Source: Trichosphaerium sp. ATCC 40318
Lineage: Eukaryota; Discosea; Flabellinia; Trichosidae
Length of the DNA: 64,000 nucleotides
NCBI GenBank assembly: GCA_038496445.1
Contig: JALMLS010000092.1
Location: 46,861-110,860, forward strand
Direction: 5' to 3'
Below the pieces are notes generated by a model. That model did no database searches. It was not told the DNA's origin and saw only the letters and a list, made by a program, of their open reading frames with translations. Shown piece by piece: positions 21,785 to 33,995 of the stretch. The translations under genes were made by a program, and so were the position numbers. Every line of letters begins with the position of its first letter. Within the stretch, counting starts at the first letter, position 1.

Positions 21785-24700
21785 TCATACAAGGTCGTAC
21801 AATAGTATACTTATGAGAATGAAGATAATAAAGCTGAATTTAATTATTGTTTGTGAAGAACATTTGTCAGTGCCGAGGTTAAACAGCATTCTATAAATTA
21901 AATTGTTAGTTGCACAAAACAACAACGCAAGTCATACCCAAAGTTTGTTTTTTGTGGAACATCATCAAAACACTTGTCATCCCTGTCTGTCTTTACATTA
22001 TCAATAGTACCAACAATACAATTAGATCGAACAACGTTTATCACTCCAAGTTGTGCAACTGATTGTGGAACGACAACTGTAATTTCAGCTAATTCAAAAA
22101 TGTTTAAACAACCTAACATAGAATAAGAGGTAATGCGAAATTATGAATGCCGGACAAGCTACGTTCCTTCAACTGTTACTATGGTATCATCTGTACCATA
22201 ATCGATTGGAAGTGCTATTGTTGTCTGACTGATAATATTCAAATCACCTTGTATCACTATTGGTCGATCTATGATTGCTTGTTCTGGAAGTGTGATGTTG
22301 ATTGGAAGGTTTCGACAAACTCCAGGACAATTGAGACTTCCCAATGTTTCACAAGCTATTCCTGACTCATCACAAAAGTAATTTCCACCAAATGAATCAA
22401 ATTGATTACTATTACGTGTTAGTCTTGGTTGTTTTGATTGTTTTGAAATTACCAGGTATTGACTTCAAAAGGAACAGATGGACACCAAAATCTATTGTTG
22501 GATACATCTCTAAATAAATAAATATTTAGCACGTGATATTTGAACAAACACTTACAGTTGAGGAATATCTTTGAGGTATCCAGGCAAAGGACCATACAAT
22601 TCATTATCACTTAAATATCTAAACAAGTAAATTTTTTAGTTTCGCTGACAATCAAGTCTCTCTATGTACAGTTTTTGAATATGAGTCACATCAACATTGT
22701 CTTTTGGGAGTTCTCCTTCAAATGAGTTATTGTTCAAAAGCAAAGTTTCGGCATTGATCTGTAATGTTGATGCTGTGATAGGTCCTGTAAACTTATTTCC
22801 ACTCAAATCTCTTGAGTGTGTAAATTACCACATGGACTCATGATGGGACGTACATTGTGTTAATTTGTAGTTGTTTGTTAAACATTGGAATGGATCCAGA
22901 AAATTGATTATTAGCAAGGCGACTAGGAGAACTTTAGATAACAAATATTAAAGGTACAACATACATTTTAGTAGCTTTGGCTTGTTGTAAATGCTCAAGT
23001 CCACCTGAGAACTTGTTTCCGCTTAAATCACTATTAATTATTAAATAAGTCATTTAGGTCATCTTGTGGTAGAAGATGCGTGTACAAATCAACATTGTAA
23101 TGAGCAATTGCTGGGGGAAGGTCACCTGATAGATTGTTGTTAGGGACATATCTAAGGGGTTACTGTAAGTAACATTCTCAATGACTTCCTCGGTGACATA
23201 CAAAATGTTTAGGATCTTGTCATTGTCAAACGGTATTTGTAGACTTCCAGAAAATAGGTTATCTCGAGCTCGGCTATAAACAACAGAATTAACATCAACT
23301 TTTCTTATAAAAAATGTACAAATCTCTGATGTCAAATATCCAGTCTGGAAGAGTGCCATTCAACCTGTTACCTTCAATATCCCTTTCAAATAGAGTGTTA
23401 CAAAGTGTGTTGTGAATGAACGTACAAAAAGATTAAAGGGAGGCTACCAAGGAACTCAGGAAGGTTTCCTTCCAAATCACAATCAACAAGGCTCCTAAAA
23501 GTTGTTGGAATTAGTCTGTGTAGCATACATGATAGCCATACAGATGTGTAAGGTTAGTTAAAGTAGCAAAGTGTTGAGGAATTTGACCCAGAGGTTTTGT
23601 GTCAATAGCCCTATGAGTAATAATCAGCATCTTTAGTATCCTCTTCGTTTAGATTGTGTACAAGAATGTTATATCTTCAAACGCTGGTGGTACCAAACGT
23701 GATACATCCAAGTCATCTATCAGTGATTGTGTACCGCTGATGCGTCTGTTGAATTGTTTGATTAAAGAAGAAAAAATCAAACATGGACATACAAGTGCTC
23801 TAATCCATTTAAGTATATCTGCGCAGGTATTGATCCATTTACCGAGACGTACTCAAGAGAACTAATAAAAACAAACATAATTAAAATATGACTGACCTAA
23901 GTTCCAACGTACAGTCTCTTCAAGGCAGATTCAGGAGGTACATCTGGAATAGGACCACTAATTGAGGTGTATGATAGATCGCTTTTAATAAAAATTGAGT
24001 TTTCTTTGTTCTAAAAAACACGTGCTTTGTGTTGTACTTACAGAAGTTCTAGTTGAGGAAGACGCATAAATAAGTCTGATGGAATTTCTCCTGTTATGTT
24101 ATCATCACGTGATATAGTTCTAGTAAAACGAAGTTAGACACAATTTCTTAAAATAGTGACTCACAATTCTCGTAGTTTTGTTCGCCGCAAGATGCTTTCA
24201 GGAATTATTTGTGGTGCTTTTTGAATATCTCCTAGGCGACACCGAAATGAGCCAACTAAAAACTAAAAGAAAACTGTGCTCATGCGCCATACCACTAAGA
24301 AATCTACAAAGAAGTAAAACACTGTCAAAGCGACAAAATAAACTATGATGACGTACAAAATCTCAAGATTCATGAGCTTTTCAGGATTCAATGTAAGCGT
24401 CCATGATATGCTATCGCTGACTAGGACTCTTGAGAAGCGTTTTAGTAGATACCAAAAAGAGTGCTTCTTACAAAACCGTGAGCGATTCCAATGCATCAAA
24501 GGCGTCATCACTCAAGTTCATCTCAATGTCCCCATGCATTCGCCTACCGCTTTTGGTTACAACGATAAAACGTGGTTTCACACTAACACTTCTAATATGT
24601 TGTCGGATTCATCACATGTCACGCCAGTATGGTTGCAGGGCTAAAAATGTGATGTAAGTAAAAAAGCACAAAAACTAAATAAAGACACGCACTTGAAATA

Positions 24701-24815
24701 AAGGGTCATGTGAGTACGCATCTCTCAATGCCGTTATGAAATCTGTCTGGGCATACGATACATTCAGTATCACTAGAAGTAGAACCAAGATTGAAGTCAT
24801 TGTAGTAAGATTCAT
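21785..24815 (-). CDS. LRR surface protein with GPI-type tail, array copy 2
   Basis: Start at 24815 (MNLTTMTSILVLLLVILN signal peptide), then SYAQTDFITALRDAYSHDPL. Architecture as in the other copies: LRR cap with GVTCDESD-type Cys motif, then single-LRR exons such as DTKPLGQIPQHFATL and SLQIPFDNDKILNIL. The RNIKC-free Cys domain contains SLNCPGVCRNLPINITLPEQ (about 22,160-22,345). The membrane-proximal module (21,960-22,100) reads SNCIVGTIDNVKTDRDDKC. The last exon (stop 21785-21787) ends in FSFIIFILISILLYDLV, a GPI-type tail. Exon 1 ends TTTCAA rather than TTTCAC, so this copy lacks the CACGTG that spans the exon 1/intron 1 border in the others. Intron before the Cys module starts GAACGT. 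Confidence 0.75.
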
Positions 24816-25697
24816 CCTATCAATAAACGTGTTAATTACAATCAACCTGAAAGAAGAAGCTTGTTGATTTGCGTGTCAATTTAGTAGCTTTTAACGCTCA
24901 ACAAGGGAACTTGGAACATAAATTACGCTACTGAAACCTTTCATCGCTAGCAATTAATCGCAGTCACGTGCTCAGTATGGAATAGGTTTTGGTTCGTTTA
25001 CGAATAGTGCGAAACTCGGTGTTCGGTACCGTAAACTGCGGTTTTTTCCCTTGATTGTAAGCCCTCTTGTATAATGAAAGAGTCTGTTGGTTGTTTACGC
25101 TTCGAATCGTCTACTAAGCGATTAATATATATACAGATACGTATGTGCCATGTACTGTTCGAAGTGTATGTCACGGGTTCAAAGACGCAAGATGAGTCGT
25201 TTCTTTATTATTCCGCTAGTTTTGTGTTTTTTAGGAGGTATAGTCCAGATTTTTGTTCACACTCCGTCTTTTTTGGTTCAGTCTAAAACTGGTAATACTG
25301 TCCACGCACCCATATCTAAACTTTGAAAAAATATCACGTGAAGCATAGTTTCAAAGCCAATTTCAGGAAATTGTTACGAACACTGACGTCAAACATTCTC
25401 TTGGGCACGTATCAAAATCATTTGCTACAAAGACACAACGTGTACCACCTGAACTGAGCAAATTCTGAATTCATGTGAATTCAATAAATCACGTGAATAA
25501 TATTCTAAAAAAATGAACAATACACGCGCTGAAATGGATTACTTTCAATGACTTGAGGTCTATTGGTATGACTTATTTCCATTGGTGATTGGCAAAGTAT
25601 CTCTGAACACATGTCATCTGAGCAGTCATTGTTTCAAAAGTCTAATATACAATGACGTGCATATACAAATGGTTTATTCAGTTATACATGTGTGGTC
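24816..25697. other. Spacer between array copies 2 and 3
   Basis: Upstream region of copy 2 with the conserved CACGTG block at about 25,314-25,390. Additional CACGTG copies occur at about 24,965 and 25,490. No gene supported. Confidence 0.5.
25314..25390 (-). promoter_or_regulatory. Conserved upstream block of LRR array (copy 2)
   Basis: About 500 bp upstream of copy 2. Contains TTGAAAAAATATCACGTGAA followed by AGTTTCAAAGCC and TTACGAACACTGACGTC. Nearly identical to the blocks before copies 3, 4 and 5. Confidence 0.6.
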
Positions 25698-28600
25698 TTA
25701 CACAAGGTCGTACAACAGTATACTTATGAGAACGAAGACAATAAAGCTGAATTTAATTATTGTTTGTGAAGAACATTTGTCAGTGCCGAGGTTAAACAGC
25801 ATTCTGTAAATTAAATTGTTAGTTGCACAAAACAACAACGCAAGTCATACCCAAAGTTTGTTTTTTGTGGAACATCATCAAAACACTTGTCATCCCTGTC
25901 TGTCTTTACATTATCAATAGTACCAACAATACAATTAGATCGAACTATGTTTATCACACTAAGATGTACGACTGATTGTGGAACGACAACTGTAATTCCA
26001 CTTGATTGTAACATGTACAAACAACCTAACATAGAATAAGGGGCGAAATTATATGCAATTTACGTTCCTTCAACTGTTAGTATGACGTCATCTGTACCAT
26101 AATCAATTGGAAGTGCTATTGTTATCTGACTCACAATATTAAGATCACCTTGTATCACTATTGGTTGATCTATGATTGCTTGTTCTGGAAGTGTGATGTT
26201 GATTGGAAGGCTTCGACATACTCCAGGACAATTGAGACTTCCCAATGTTTCACAAGCTATTCCTGACTCGTTACAAAAGTAATTTCCGCCAAATGAATCA
26301 AATTGGTCACTATCACATGTTAATGCTCGTAAATGGGTAGCGGTAATGTATTGGATGGAATTACCAGGTATTGACTTCAAAAGGAACAGATGGACACCAA
26401 AATCTATTGTTGGATACATCTCTAAATAAATACAATATTTAGCACGTGATATTTGAACAAACACTTACAGTTCAGGAATATCTTTGAGGTATCCAGGCAA
26501 AGGTCCATACAATTCATTATCACTTAAATATCTATCAAATACTTTTTAGTTCACACGATGTAGCCATGGTTATGTACAGTTTTCGAATATGAGGCACAGT
26601 AATATTGCTATCCAATGGAAGCTCTCCTTCAAATGAGTTATTGTTCAAAAGCAAAGTATCGGCATTGATCTGTAGTGTTGACGCTGTGATAGGTCCTGTA
26701 AACTTGTTTCCATTCAATTCTCTTGTATGTGTAAATAACCTTGTACAGAACAAATTACTTGACGTACATTGTGTTAATTTGTATTTGATTGTTAAACATC
26801 GGAATGGATCCAGAAAATTGATTATTAGCAAGGTGACTAGGAGAACTTTAGATACGACATATGGGGTACAACATACATAAATATAGCTTTGGCTTGTTGT
26901 AAATGCTCAAGTCCACCTGACAACTTATTTCCTCTTAAATCCCTACTATTAAGTCACCAAGAGCGAGTGAGAAGAATTGTGTACAATTCAGTATTGTATT
27001 GAGCAATTGCTGGAGGAAGATCACCTGATAGATTGTTGTCTGAGAGCTCGCTAAATAATTCAAACAGTGAGTGAAACAAGCACTTACAAAAGAAACGTAC
27101 ACACGGAATGCTAACTTATTTGAGTCAAAAGGTATTTGTGGTAGACTTCCAGAAAACGAGTTTTGGCTTGCTCGGCTTAGACAGAATTAGCATCAAGGGT
27201 TTCCAAATTATATGTACAAGTCTCTGATATTAAATATCCAATCTGGAAGAGTGCCATTCAGCTTGTTTCGTTCGAGATTCCTGTACGTGTAAGTGCAAAC
27301 GGGTTTTTAACAATCAACGTACAAAAAGATTAAAGGGAGGCTACCAAGGAAGTCAGGAAGGTTTCCTTCCAAATCACAATCAATAAGGCTCCTAAAAGGT
27401 GTCGGTGGAATACGTCTAATGATAGCCGTACAGATGTGTTAGTTTAGATAAACTTGCGAAGTTTTGAGGGATTTGACCCAGAGGTTTTCTGTCAATAGAC
27501 CTATGAGTAATAATCAGCGCCTTTATTTGTTCTATTATATATGTGTACAATGCCTTCATCATTTCAAACGCTGGTGGTACCAAACGTGATACATCCAAGT
27601 CATCTATCAGTGATTGTGTACCGCTGATGCGTCTGTTGAATTGTTTGATTAAAGAAGAACAAAATCAAGAATACATGGACATACAAGTGCTCTAATCCAT
27701 TTAAGTATATCTGCGTAGGTAATGGTCCAGTTACCGATATGTACTGAAGAGAACTATCAATCTAATTAAACACATAGTAAACGTGTAGGGCTTACAGGCT
27801 CTTCAAGGCAGATTCAGGAGGTACATCTGGAATAGGACCACCAATGTCAGTGTATGATAGATCGCTTTAACAAAAAGTAAGTTTTTCTTGTTCTAAAAAA
27901 CACGTGATGTACTTACAGGAGTTCTAGTTGAGGAAGACTTGTAAATAAATTAGTTGGAATTGTTCCTGCCATGTTATCATCATATGTTATACTTCTGTAA
28001 ACACAATTAGAGAATAAGTCAGCATAACAATCACTTACAACTCTCGGAGTTTTGTTAGCTGTAAGATGGATGGAGGAATTGAGTGTTGTACTCTTTGAAT
28101 ACTCCCTAGGCGTAAGATATGTGAGGCTATGTATCTATAATAACCAAACAAAGTAGTAGTTACCACGAAGAAATCTGTTTGAAGTGTAAACAATTTGATA
28201 CCACGAGAAACAAAAACAAGTGATGACGTACAAAATCTCAAGATTAATGAGTTTTCCAGGATTCAATGTAAGCGTCCATGATATACTATCGGTGTCTAAC
28301 TGTCTTGAAAACGTTTTAGTACATAAAAGAGAAGTGTTTATTACAAAACCGTGAGTGAGTCCAATGCATCAAAGGCGTCATCGCTCAAGTTCAAATCAAT
28401 GTCCTCACGTATTCGCCTAAAACGTTTGGTTACAACAACAAACAACGCAAACAACGTATTTTCGCACTAACACTTCACATATGGCGTCGGATTCATCACA
28501 TGTCACGCCAGTATGGTTGCAAGGCTAAATTGGGATGTAAGCAAAAATAGTACCAACATAAATAAAGCCACGCACGTGAAATAAAGGGTCATGTGAGTAC

Positions 28601-28698
28601 GCATCTCTCAATGCTGTTATGAAATCGATTTGGGCATACGATACATTTATCATCACTAGAAGTAGAACCAAGATCCAAGTCATTGTAATAAGATGCAT
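25698..28698 (-). CDS. LRR surface protein with GPI-type tail, array copy 3
   Basis: Start at 28698 (MHLITMTWILVLLLVMINVS). Exon 1 ends at the CACGTG border near 28573. Exon 2 carries PCNHTGVTCDESDAICE, a plant-type LRR N-cap. Then about 15 exons of one LRR each follow (DLSYTDIGGPIPDVP, SIDRKPLGQIPQNFASLSKL, LNGTLPDWIFNI, SFSGSLPQIPFDSN, NNLSGDLPPAIAQY, LNGNKFTGPITASTLQ). The Cys domain is at about 26,068-26,330 (NYFCNESGIACETL, SLNCPGVCRSLP). The membrane-proximal module is at 25,860-26,025, after intron 26,026-26,067, which begins GA. The GPI-type tail is FSFIVFVLISILLYDLV, stop 25698-25700. All exons examined read through without stops, so this copy looks intact. Cell-surface recognition or adhesion is an inference from architecture. 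Confidence 0.78.
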
Positions 28699-29529
28699 TT
28701 GACGTAGAAACTACTAACGACGCGTTACAGAGAAGGAAAGAACTAATTGAAATGGTTGATGAAATTTACTCAAAATAGCTGGAATAATTGTGGTCGCTAC
28801 TGCTACCGGTCACGTGTATGAAATAGGTAAAAATTGGCTTCAAGTTTGCTAATATTGCGAAAACATGCGGTACCTTAAACTGTTGATTCTTCCTTTGATT
28901 AGACCTCCTAGCTACGCCTTGATATGTTGAATCCTCTAGTAAGCGATTAATTATGTAATAGATTGTATGTACCATGTACTATTCAAGGTGTACTTAAAGG
29001 GTTCAGAGACGCAATATGAGTGGTGTCTTTATTTCTCCGCCTGTTTTGTGTTTCCTCGGAGGTTGTTAATAATTTTTGTTCCCCGTCTTTTTTGGTTCAA
29101 TCTAAAACTGGTAATACTGTCCACACACCCGTATCTAAAGTTTGAAAAAATATCATGTGAAGCGAAGTATCAAAGCCAATTTCCGGAAGTTGTTACGAAC
29201 ACTGACGTCAACATTGTCGTCTTGCTGTTTCTTTCTCGTTCCAGTTTCTTAAGGGATTGAGAGTAACAGTTTCTCCGAAGTTGTATTCCATGTACCTGAC
29301 TTACGGATACGGATAAAGGGTCAAGACCACTTTCTTACAGATACGGATAAACGTTTCCACATTCGCCGAATGAGAACAATAATGGCAAATTGTTCCTAGA
29401 TTATGAACCTAGCAAATCAGAATGCCCAGCTCTGCAATCAAACTTGTCTATTTGTTGTGAGCAATAAGTAGCACACGTTTCTTTCGACAAAATTACATGA
29501 GTTTCTGATTTATTTCGTGCTAGATTGTC
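28699..29529. other. Spacer between array copies 3 and 4
   Basis: Upstream region of copy 3 with the conserved block near 29,133-29,205. The segment of about 29,140-29,400, including repeated ACAGATACGGATAA units, is closely similar to 37,480-37,800 upstream of copy 5. No gene supported. Confidence 0.5.
29133..29205 (-). promoter_or_regulatory. Conserved upstream block of LRR array (copy 3)
   Basis: About 440 bp upstream of copy 3. Same order as in copies 2, 4 and 5, but the hexamer is CATGTG (TATCATGTGAAGC), one base away from CACGTG. A natural variant for testing whether the hexamer matters. Confidence 0.55.
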
Positions 29530-32500
29530 TCATACAAGGTCATACAATAGTACACTTACGAGAATGAAGATAATAAAGTTGAATTTAATTATTGTTTGTG
29601 AAGAACACTTGTCAGTGCCGAGGTTAAACAGTATTCTATAAATTCAATAATTAGTTGTGCACAAAACACAGTAGCGCACGTACCCAAAGTCTTTTTGTTG
29701 TGGAACGTCATCAAAACACTTGTCATCCCTGTCAGTCTCTATATTATCAAGGGTACCAACAAAACAATTATATCGAACAACGTTTATCACACCAAGTTGT
29801 GCAACTGATTGTGGAACGACAACTGTAATTCCACTTGATTGTAACATGTACAAACAACCTAACATAAATAATAAGAACGCAAAGGAAATTATATTCAATT
29901 TACGTTCCTTCAACTGTTAGTATGACGTCATCTGTGCCATAATCAATTGGAAGTGATATTGTTATCTGACTCACAATATTAAGATCACCTTGTATCACTA
30001 TTGGTTGATCTATAATTGCTTGTTCTGGAAGTGTGATGTTGATTGGAAGGTTTCGACATACTCCAGGGCAATTGAGACTTCCCAATGTTTCACAAGCTAT
30101 TCCTGACTCGTTACAAAAGTAGTTTCCTCCAAATGAATCAAATTGGTCACTACTATGCGTTAGTCTTGTTTGTGAGAGTTGTTTTGATGGAAATTACCAG
30201 GTATTGACTTCAAAAGGAACAGATGGACACCAAAATCTATTGTTGGATACATCTCTAAATAAATACTAGATTTAGCACGTGATATTTGAACAAATACTTA
30301 CAGTTGAGGGATATCTTTGAGGTATCCAGGCAAAGGACCATACAATTCATTATCACTTAAATCTCTAAACAAACTGTTTTAGTTCGCAGATGCTGAAGTC
30401 TTGAGGCTGTACAGTTGTTGAATATAGGGCACAGTAATATTGCTATCCAATGGAAGTTCCCCTCCAAATGAGTTATTATTCAAAAGCAAAGTATCGGCAT
30501 TGATCTGTAATGTTGACGCTGTGATAGGTCCTATTAACTTGTTTCCATTCAATTCTCTTGTGCGCGAATAAGTTTGTAAAGAACCAATTGGAGGGACGTA
30601 CATTCTGTTAATTTGTGCTTGATTGTTAAACATCGGAATGGATCCAGAAAATTGATTATTAGCAAGGCGACTACAGTCAGTACATTAGATTAAATACTAT
30701 GTAAGTATCAAAAGGATCTCTACGTACATAAATCTAGTTTTGGCTTGTTGTAAATGCTCAAGTCCACCTGACAACATATTTCCATTTAAGTCCCTATCAA
30801 ATAAGTCATTTACATAGACAGTAAAACTGGTTGAAGGCTCGTACACTTCAAGTTGATATTGACCAATAGCTGGAGGAACATCGCCTGATAGGTTGTTATC
30901 AGAGATCTTTCTAGAATATTCAAGCAATCAGTCTGGCGTAAGTGAAGTACAAGTGCGAACATACAAAAAGTAGAATCCATGCTTATTTGAGTCAAAAGGT
31001 ATTTGCGGTAGACTTCCAGAGAACGAGTTCCGGCTTGCTCGGCTTAGATAAAGAATTAACATCAACTTCTCAAAATTATATGCATGTACAAGTCACCGAT
31101 ATTAAATATCCAATCTGGAAGAGTGCCATTCAATCTGTTATCTTCAATATCCCTTTTAAATGTTTAAGAAGTGATCACATAGTAGTGCATATACATAGTC
31201 AACAAACGTACAAAGAGATTAAAGGGAGGCTACCAAGGAAGTCAGGAAGGTTCCCTTCCAAATCACAATCATCAAGGCGCCTAAAATCATCAATAAGAAG
31301 ACCATTACACGAGAGTCATACAGATGTGTTAGTTTAGTTAAAGTAGCCAAGGTTTGAGGGATTTGACCCAGAGGTTTGTTATCAAAAGATCTATGAGTAT
31401 TAGTCAGCGCCTCTTAATATCCTCTTCATTTTGCTCGACGGTTCGTACAAGTAAGTTATATTTTCAAATGCTGGTGGTACCAAACGTGATACATCCAAGT
31501 TATCTATCAGTGATTGTGTACCACTGATGCGTCTGTTGAATTGCTTGGTTAAAGAAGAAAATCAAGAATACATGGACGTACAACTCGTCTAATCCATTTA
31601 AGTATATCTGCGCAGGTATTGATCCATTTACCGAGACGTGCTCAAGAGAACTAATAAAACAAACATAATTAAAATATGACTGACCTAAGTCCAAACGTAC
31701 AGTCTTTTCAAGGCAGATTCAGGAGGTACATGTGGAATAGGACCACGAATTGAGGTGTATGATAGATCGCTTTTAATAAAATTGAGTTTTCTTTGTTCTA
31801 AAAAACACGTGATTTGTGTTGTACTTACAGAAATTCTAATTGAGGGAGACTTGTAAATAAATTAGTTGGAATGGTTCCTGTTAGATTTTCATCGAATGAT
31901 ATACTTCTGTAAACACAATTAGGATAAGTCAGAATAACAATCACTTACAACTCTCGGAGTTTTGTTAGCTGTAAGATGGATGGAGGAATTGAATGCTGTA
32001 CTCTTTGAATACTTCCTAGGCGTAAGGTATGTACATTAATCGGTATCTCCTAACTTACCAAGAAGAAATCTGTTGAAGTGTAAACAATTTGATACCACGA
32101 GAAACAAGAAAAGAAAAACAAGTGATGACGTACAAAATCTCAAGATTAATGAGTTTTCCAGGATTTAATGTAAGCGTCCATGATATACTATCGCTGTTTA
32201 GTTCTCTTACGAGTGTTTTAGTAGATACCAAAAAAAGAGTGTTTCTTACAAAACCGTGAGTGAGTCCAATGCATCAAAGGCGTCATCACTCAAGTTCATC
32301 TCAATGTCCCCACGTATACGCCTACCACGTTTGGTTACAACAACACAAACGCAAATAATGTATTTTCGCACTAACACTTCACATATGGCGTCGGATTCAT
32401 CACATATCACGCCAGTATGGTTACAAGGCTAAATTGGGATGTAAGTAAAAATAGTACCTACAAAATAAACGTCACGCACGTGAAATAAAGGGTCATGAGA

Positions 32501-32599
32501 GTACGCATCTCTCAATGCCGTTACAAAATCAATTCGGCCATATGATACATTTATCACTAGAAGTAGAACCAAGATCGAATTCATTGTAATCCGATTCAT
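29530..32599 (-). CDS. LRR surface protein with GPI-type tail, array copy 4
   Basis: Start at 32599 (MNRITMNSILVLLLVINVSY). The residue after the predicted cleavage site is Gly-Arg (SYGRIDFVTAL) instead of the usual Ala-Gln. The LRR exons match the family (SIPPSILQLTKLREL, SLVDLG-type caps, NSFSGSLPQIPFDSN, NNLSGDVPPAIGQY). The Cys domain is near 29,900-30,160 (SLNCPGVCRNLPINITLPEQ), and the module near 29,700-29,850 reads YNCFVGTLDNIETDRDDKC. The last exon ends in FNFIIFILVSVLLYDLV, stop 29530-29532. It is the closest relative by eye of the inverted truncated copy at 61.66 kb. Intron before the Cys module starts GAACGT. Confidence 0.75.
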
Positions 32600-33170
32600 C
32601 TCTGACCCGTAGAAACTAACAACGTGAGAAAAGAACTAATTTTATCGTTTTGAATTATTTAGCACAAAGTAGCCGGAATAATTGCTACTGAACGTTGGCC
32701 GCTACATATTAATTTTGCAGGTCATGTGATCAGTATTTAATACGTATTTAATTTAATTTCATGTTTGATTTACGAAACGATGCGGTACCTTGAGCTCTTG
32801 GATTCTTCCGTAGATAAAACTGGTACAGGTATTTGGTAGTTTGTATGTTGAGTCCTCTACTAAGCGATTAATAAACAGATATGTATGTGCCATGTACTAT
32901 TTAAGGTATGTAAGGGGTTCAGAGATGGAACGTGACGAGCGGTTTCTTTTTAATTCCGCTTAGTTTGCCTTTTCGTCGGAGGTTGTTCACATAAGTTTTG
33001 TTCACACTCCGTCTTGTTTTGGTTCAGCCTAAAACTAGTAATACACTATCCACACCCACATCTAAACTTTGAAAAAATATCACGTGAAGCAAAGTTTCAA
33101 AGCCAATTTCAGGAAATTGTTACGAACACTGATGTCAAACATTCTCTTGGGCACGTGTCAAGTGACTTCA
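32600..33170. other. Upstream region of array copy 4
   Basis: Promoter-side spacer matching the upstream regions of the other copies and, inverted, 61,140-61,654. The conserved block lies at 33,058-33,133. Confidence 0.5.
33058..33133 (-). promoter_or_regulatory. Conserved upstream block of LRR array (copy 4)
   Basis: About 470 bp upstream of copy 4; contains TTGAAAAAATATCACGTGAA, AGTTTCAAAGCC and TTACGAACACTGA. A second CACGTG follows at about 33,154. Confidence 0.6.
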
Positions 33171-33191
33171 ACTAATGTTCTTCCGTTATGA

Positions 33192-33665
33192 ATGAATAAT
33201 GAATACTCATGTATTCAAATACAGCCAGGTTGCATGACTAAAAATCCATTCATGCTAGTTTGGCGTAAAGGTAAACGGGTAAAAATTTTGCGAGTTGATG
33301 ACTGTATTAGCCGCAATATGACTTTGAACGCTTTTGTGAGATATAACTTAAAAAAAAGAGTTTATAGGCTGCCTGGACTGTTTTTGAACCCTTTTTTAAA
33401 GGCTTTGCTGAATGAGTACCTTAACTGGAAACCATATAGCTTTGTCTACTTGCACTATATGAGTAACAACATAGAATATAAGCCATGTTACCATTTCGCT
33501 CCGAGAATTCACGAGAAGCAACTGTCATGTTTCAAAAAAAAACCACCAATACCTCAATCCCAACAAAAGCGGTGCAAGACGATCTGGGAGGAAAGGAACA
33601 CACGGTCCCTGGCCGATAGCTCTGGCGCAGAGCGAGCATGTGTGAGGTTTATTTACAAAACATGA
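33192..33665 (+). CDS. Hypothetical ORF in an extra spacer segment (157 aa)
   Basis: The longest uninterrupted frame in the LRR array spacers, starting ATG at 33192 (MNNEYSCIQIQPGC). It is Lys/Arg- and Tyr-rich, with no signal peptide or recognised domain. It sits in a stretch (about 33,170-33,840) that the other array spacers lack, which makes this spacer about 500 bp longer. The last 75 bases are clearly more GC-rich than the surroundings (around SLADSSGAERACVRF). It may be an orphan gene, an inserted fragment, or a chance frame. Confidence 0.35.
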   Translation: MNNEYSCIQIQPGCMTKNPFMLVWRKGKRVKILRVDDCISRNMTLNAFVRYNLKKRVYRLPGLFLNPFLKALLNEYLNWKPYSFVYLHYMSNNIEYKPCYHFAPRIHEKQLSCFKKKPPIPQSQQKRCKTIWEERNTRSLADSSGAERACVRFIYKT

Positions 33666-33995
33666 TCGCGAATGCAATAAAATACAAAAAGAGAAAAACA
33701 GAAAAACAACCAAAATTTTTTTTGAATTTTATGAAGGGTAGTGGGAGGGTGATTTCTGCTTGCTATCGTATAAACCTGCTTGAGTCGGTTGTCTGTCTTT
33801 GTTGTATCAGTCCAGTTTGTTCAAACGCCTGAAATGTCTCACATGTTCAGACATGAGTCGGTTTTCAGGCTTATATTCCATACTGGTAATATTTAACTTA
33901 GCAACCACTGTGCAAACATTTTTGAGGGTTTGTTTGTATCACATGATACGAGTGTTAATTACATGAATTTCTGATTTATTTCGTGCTGTATTGTC

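Noticed and set aside
29720-29920. Plus-strand frames antisense to the Cys module (also at 34,185-34,406)
   Set aside because: Repeated at the same place in each paralogue because the minus-strand exon is conserved; no independent evidence of coding.
33575-33655. GC-rich patch considered as a tRNA or SINE head
   Set aside because: No cloverleaf on either strand and no pol III box consensus.
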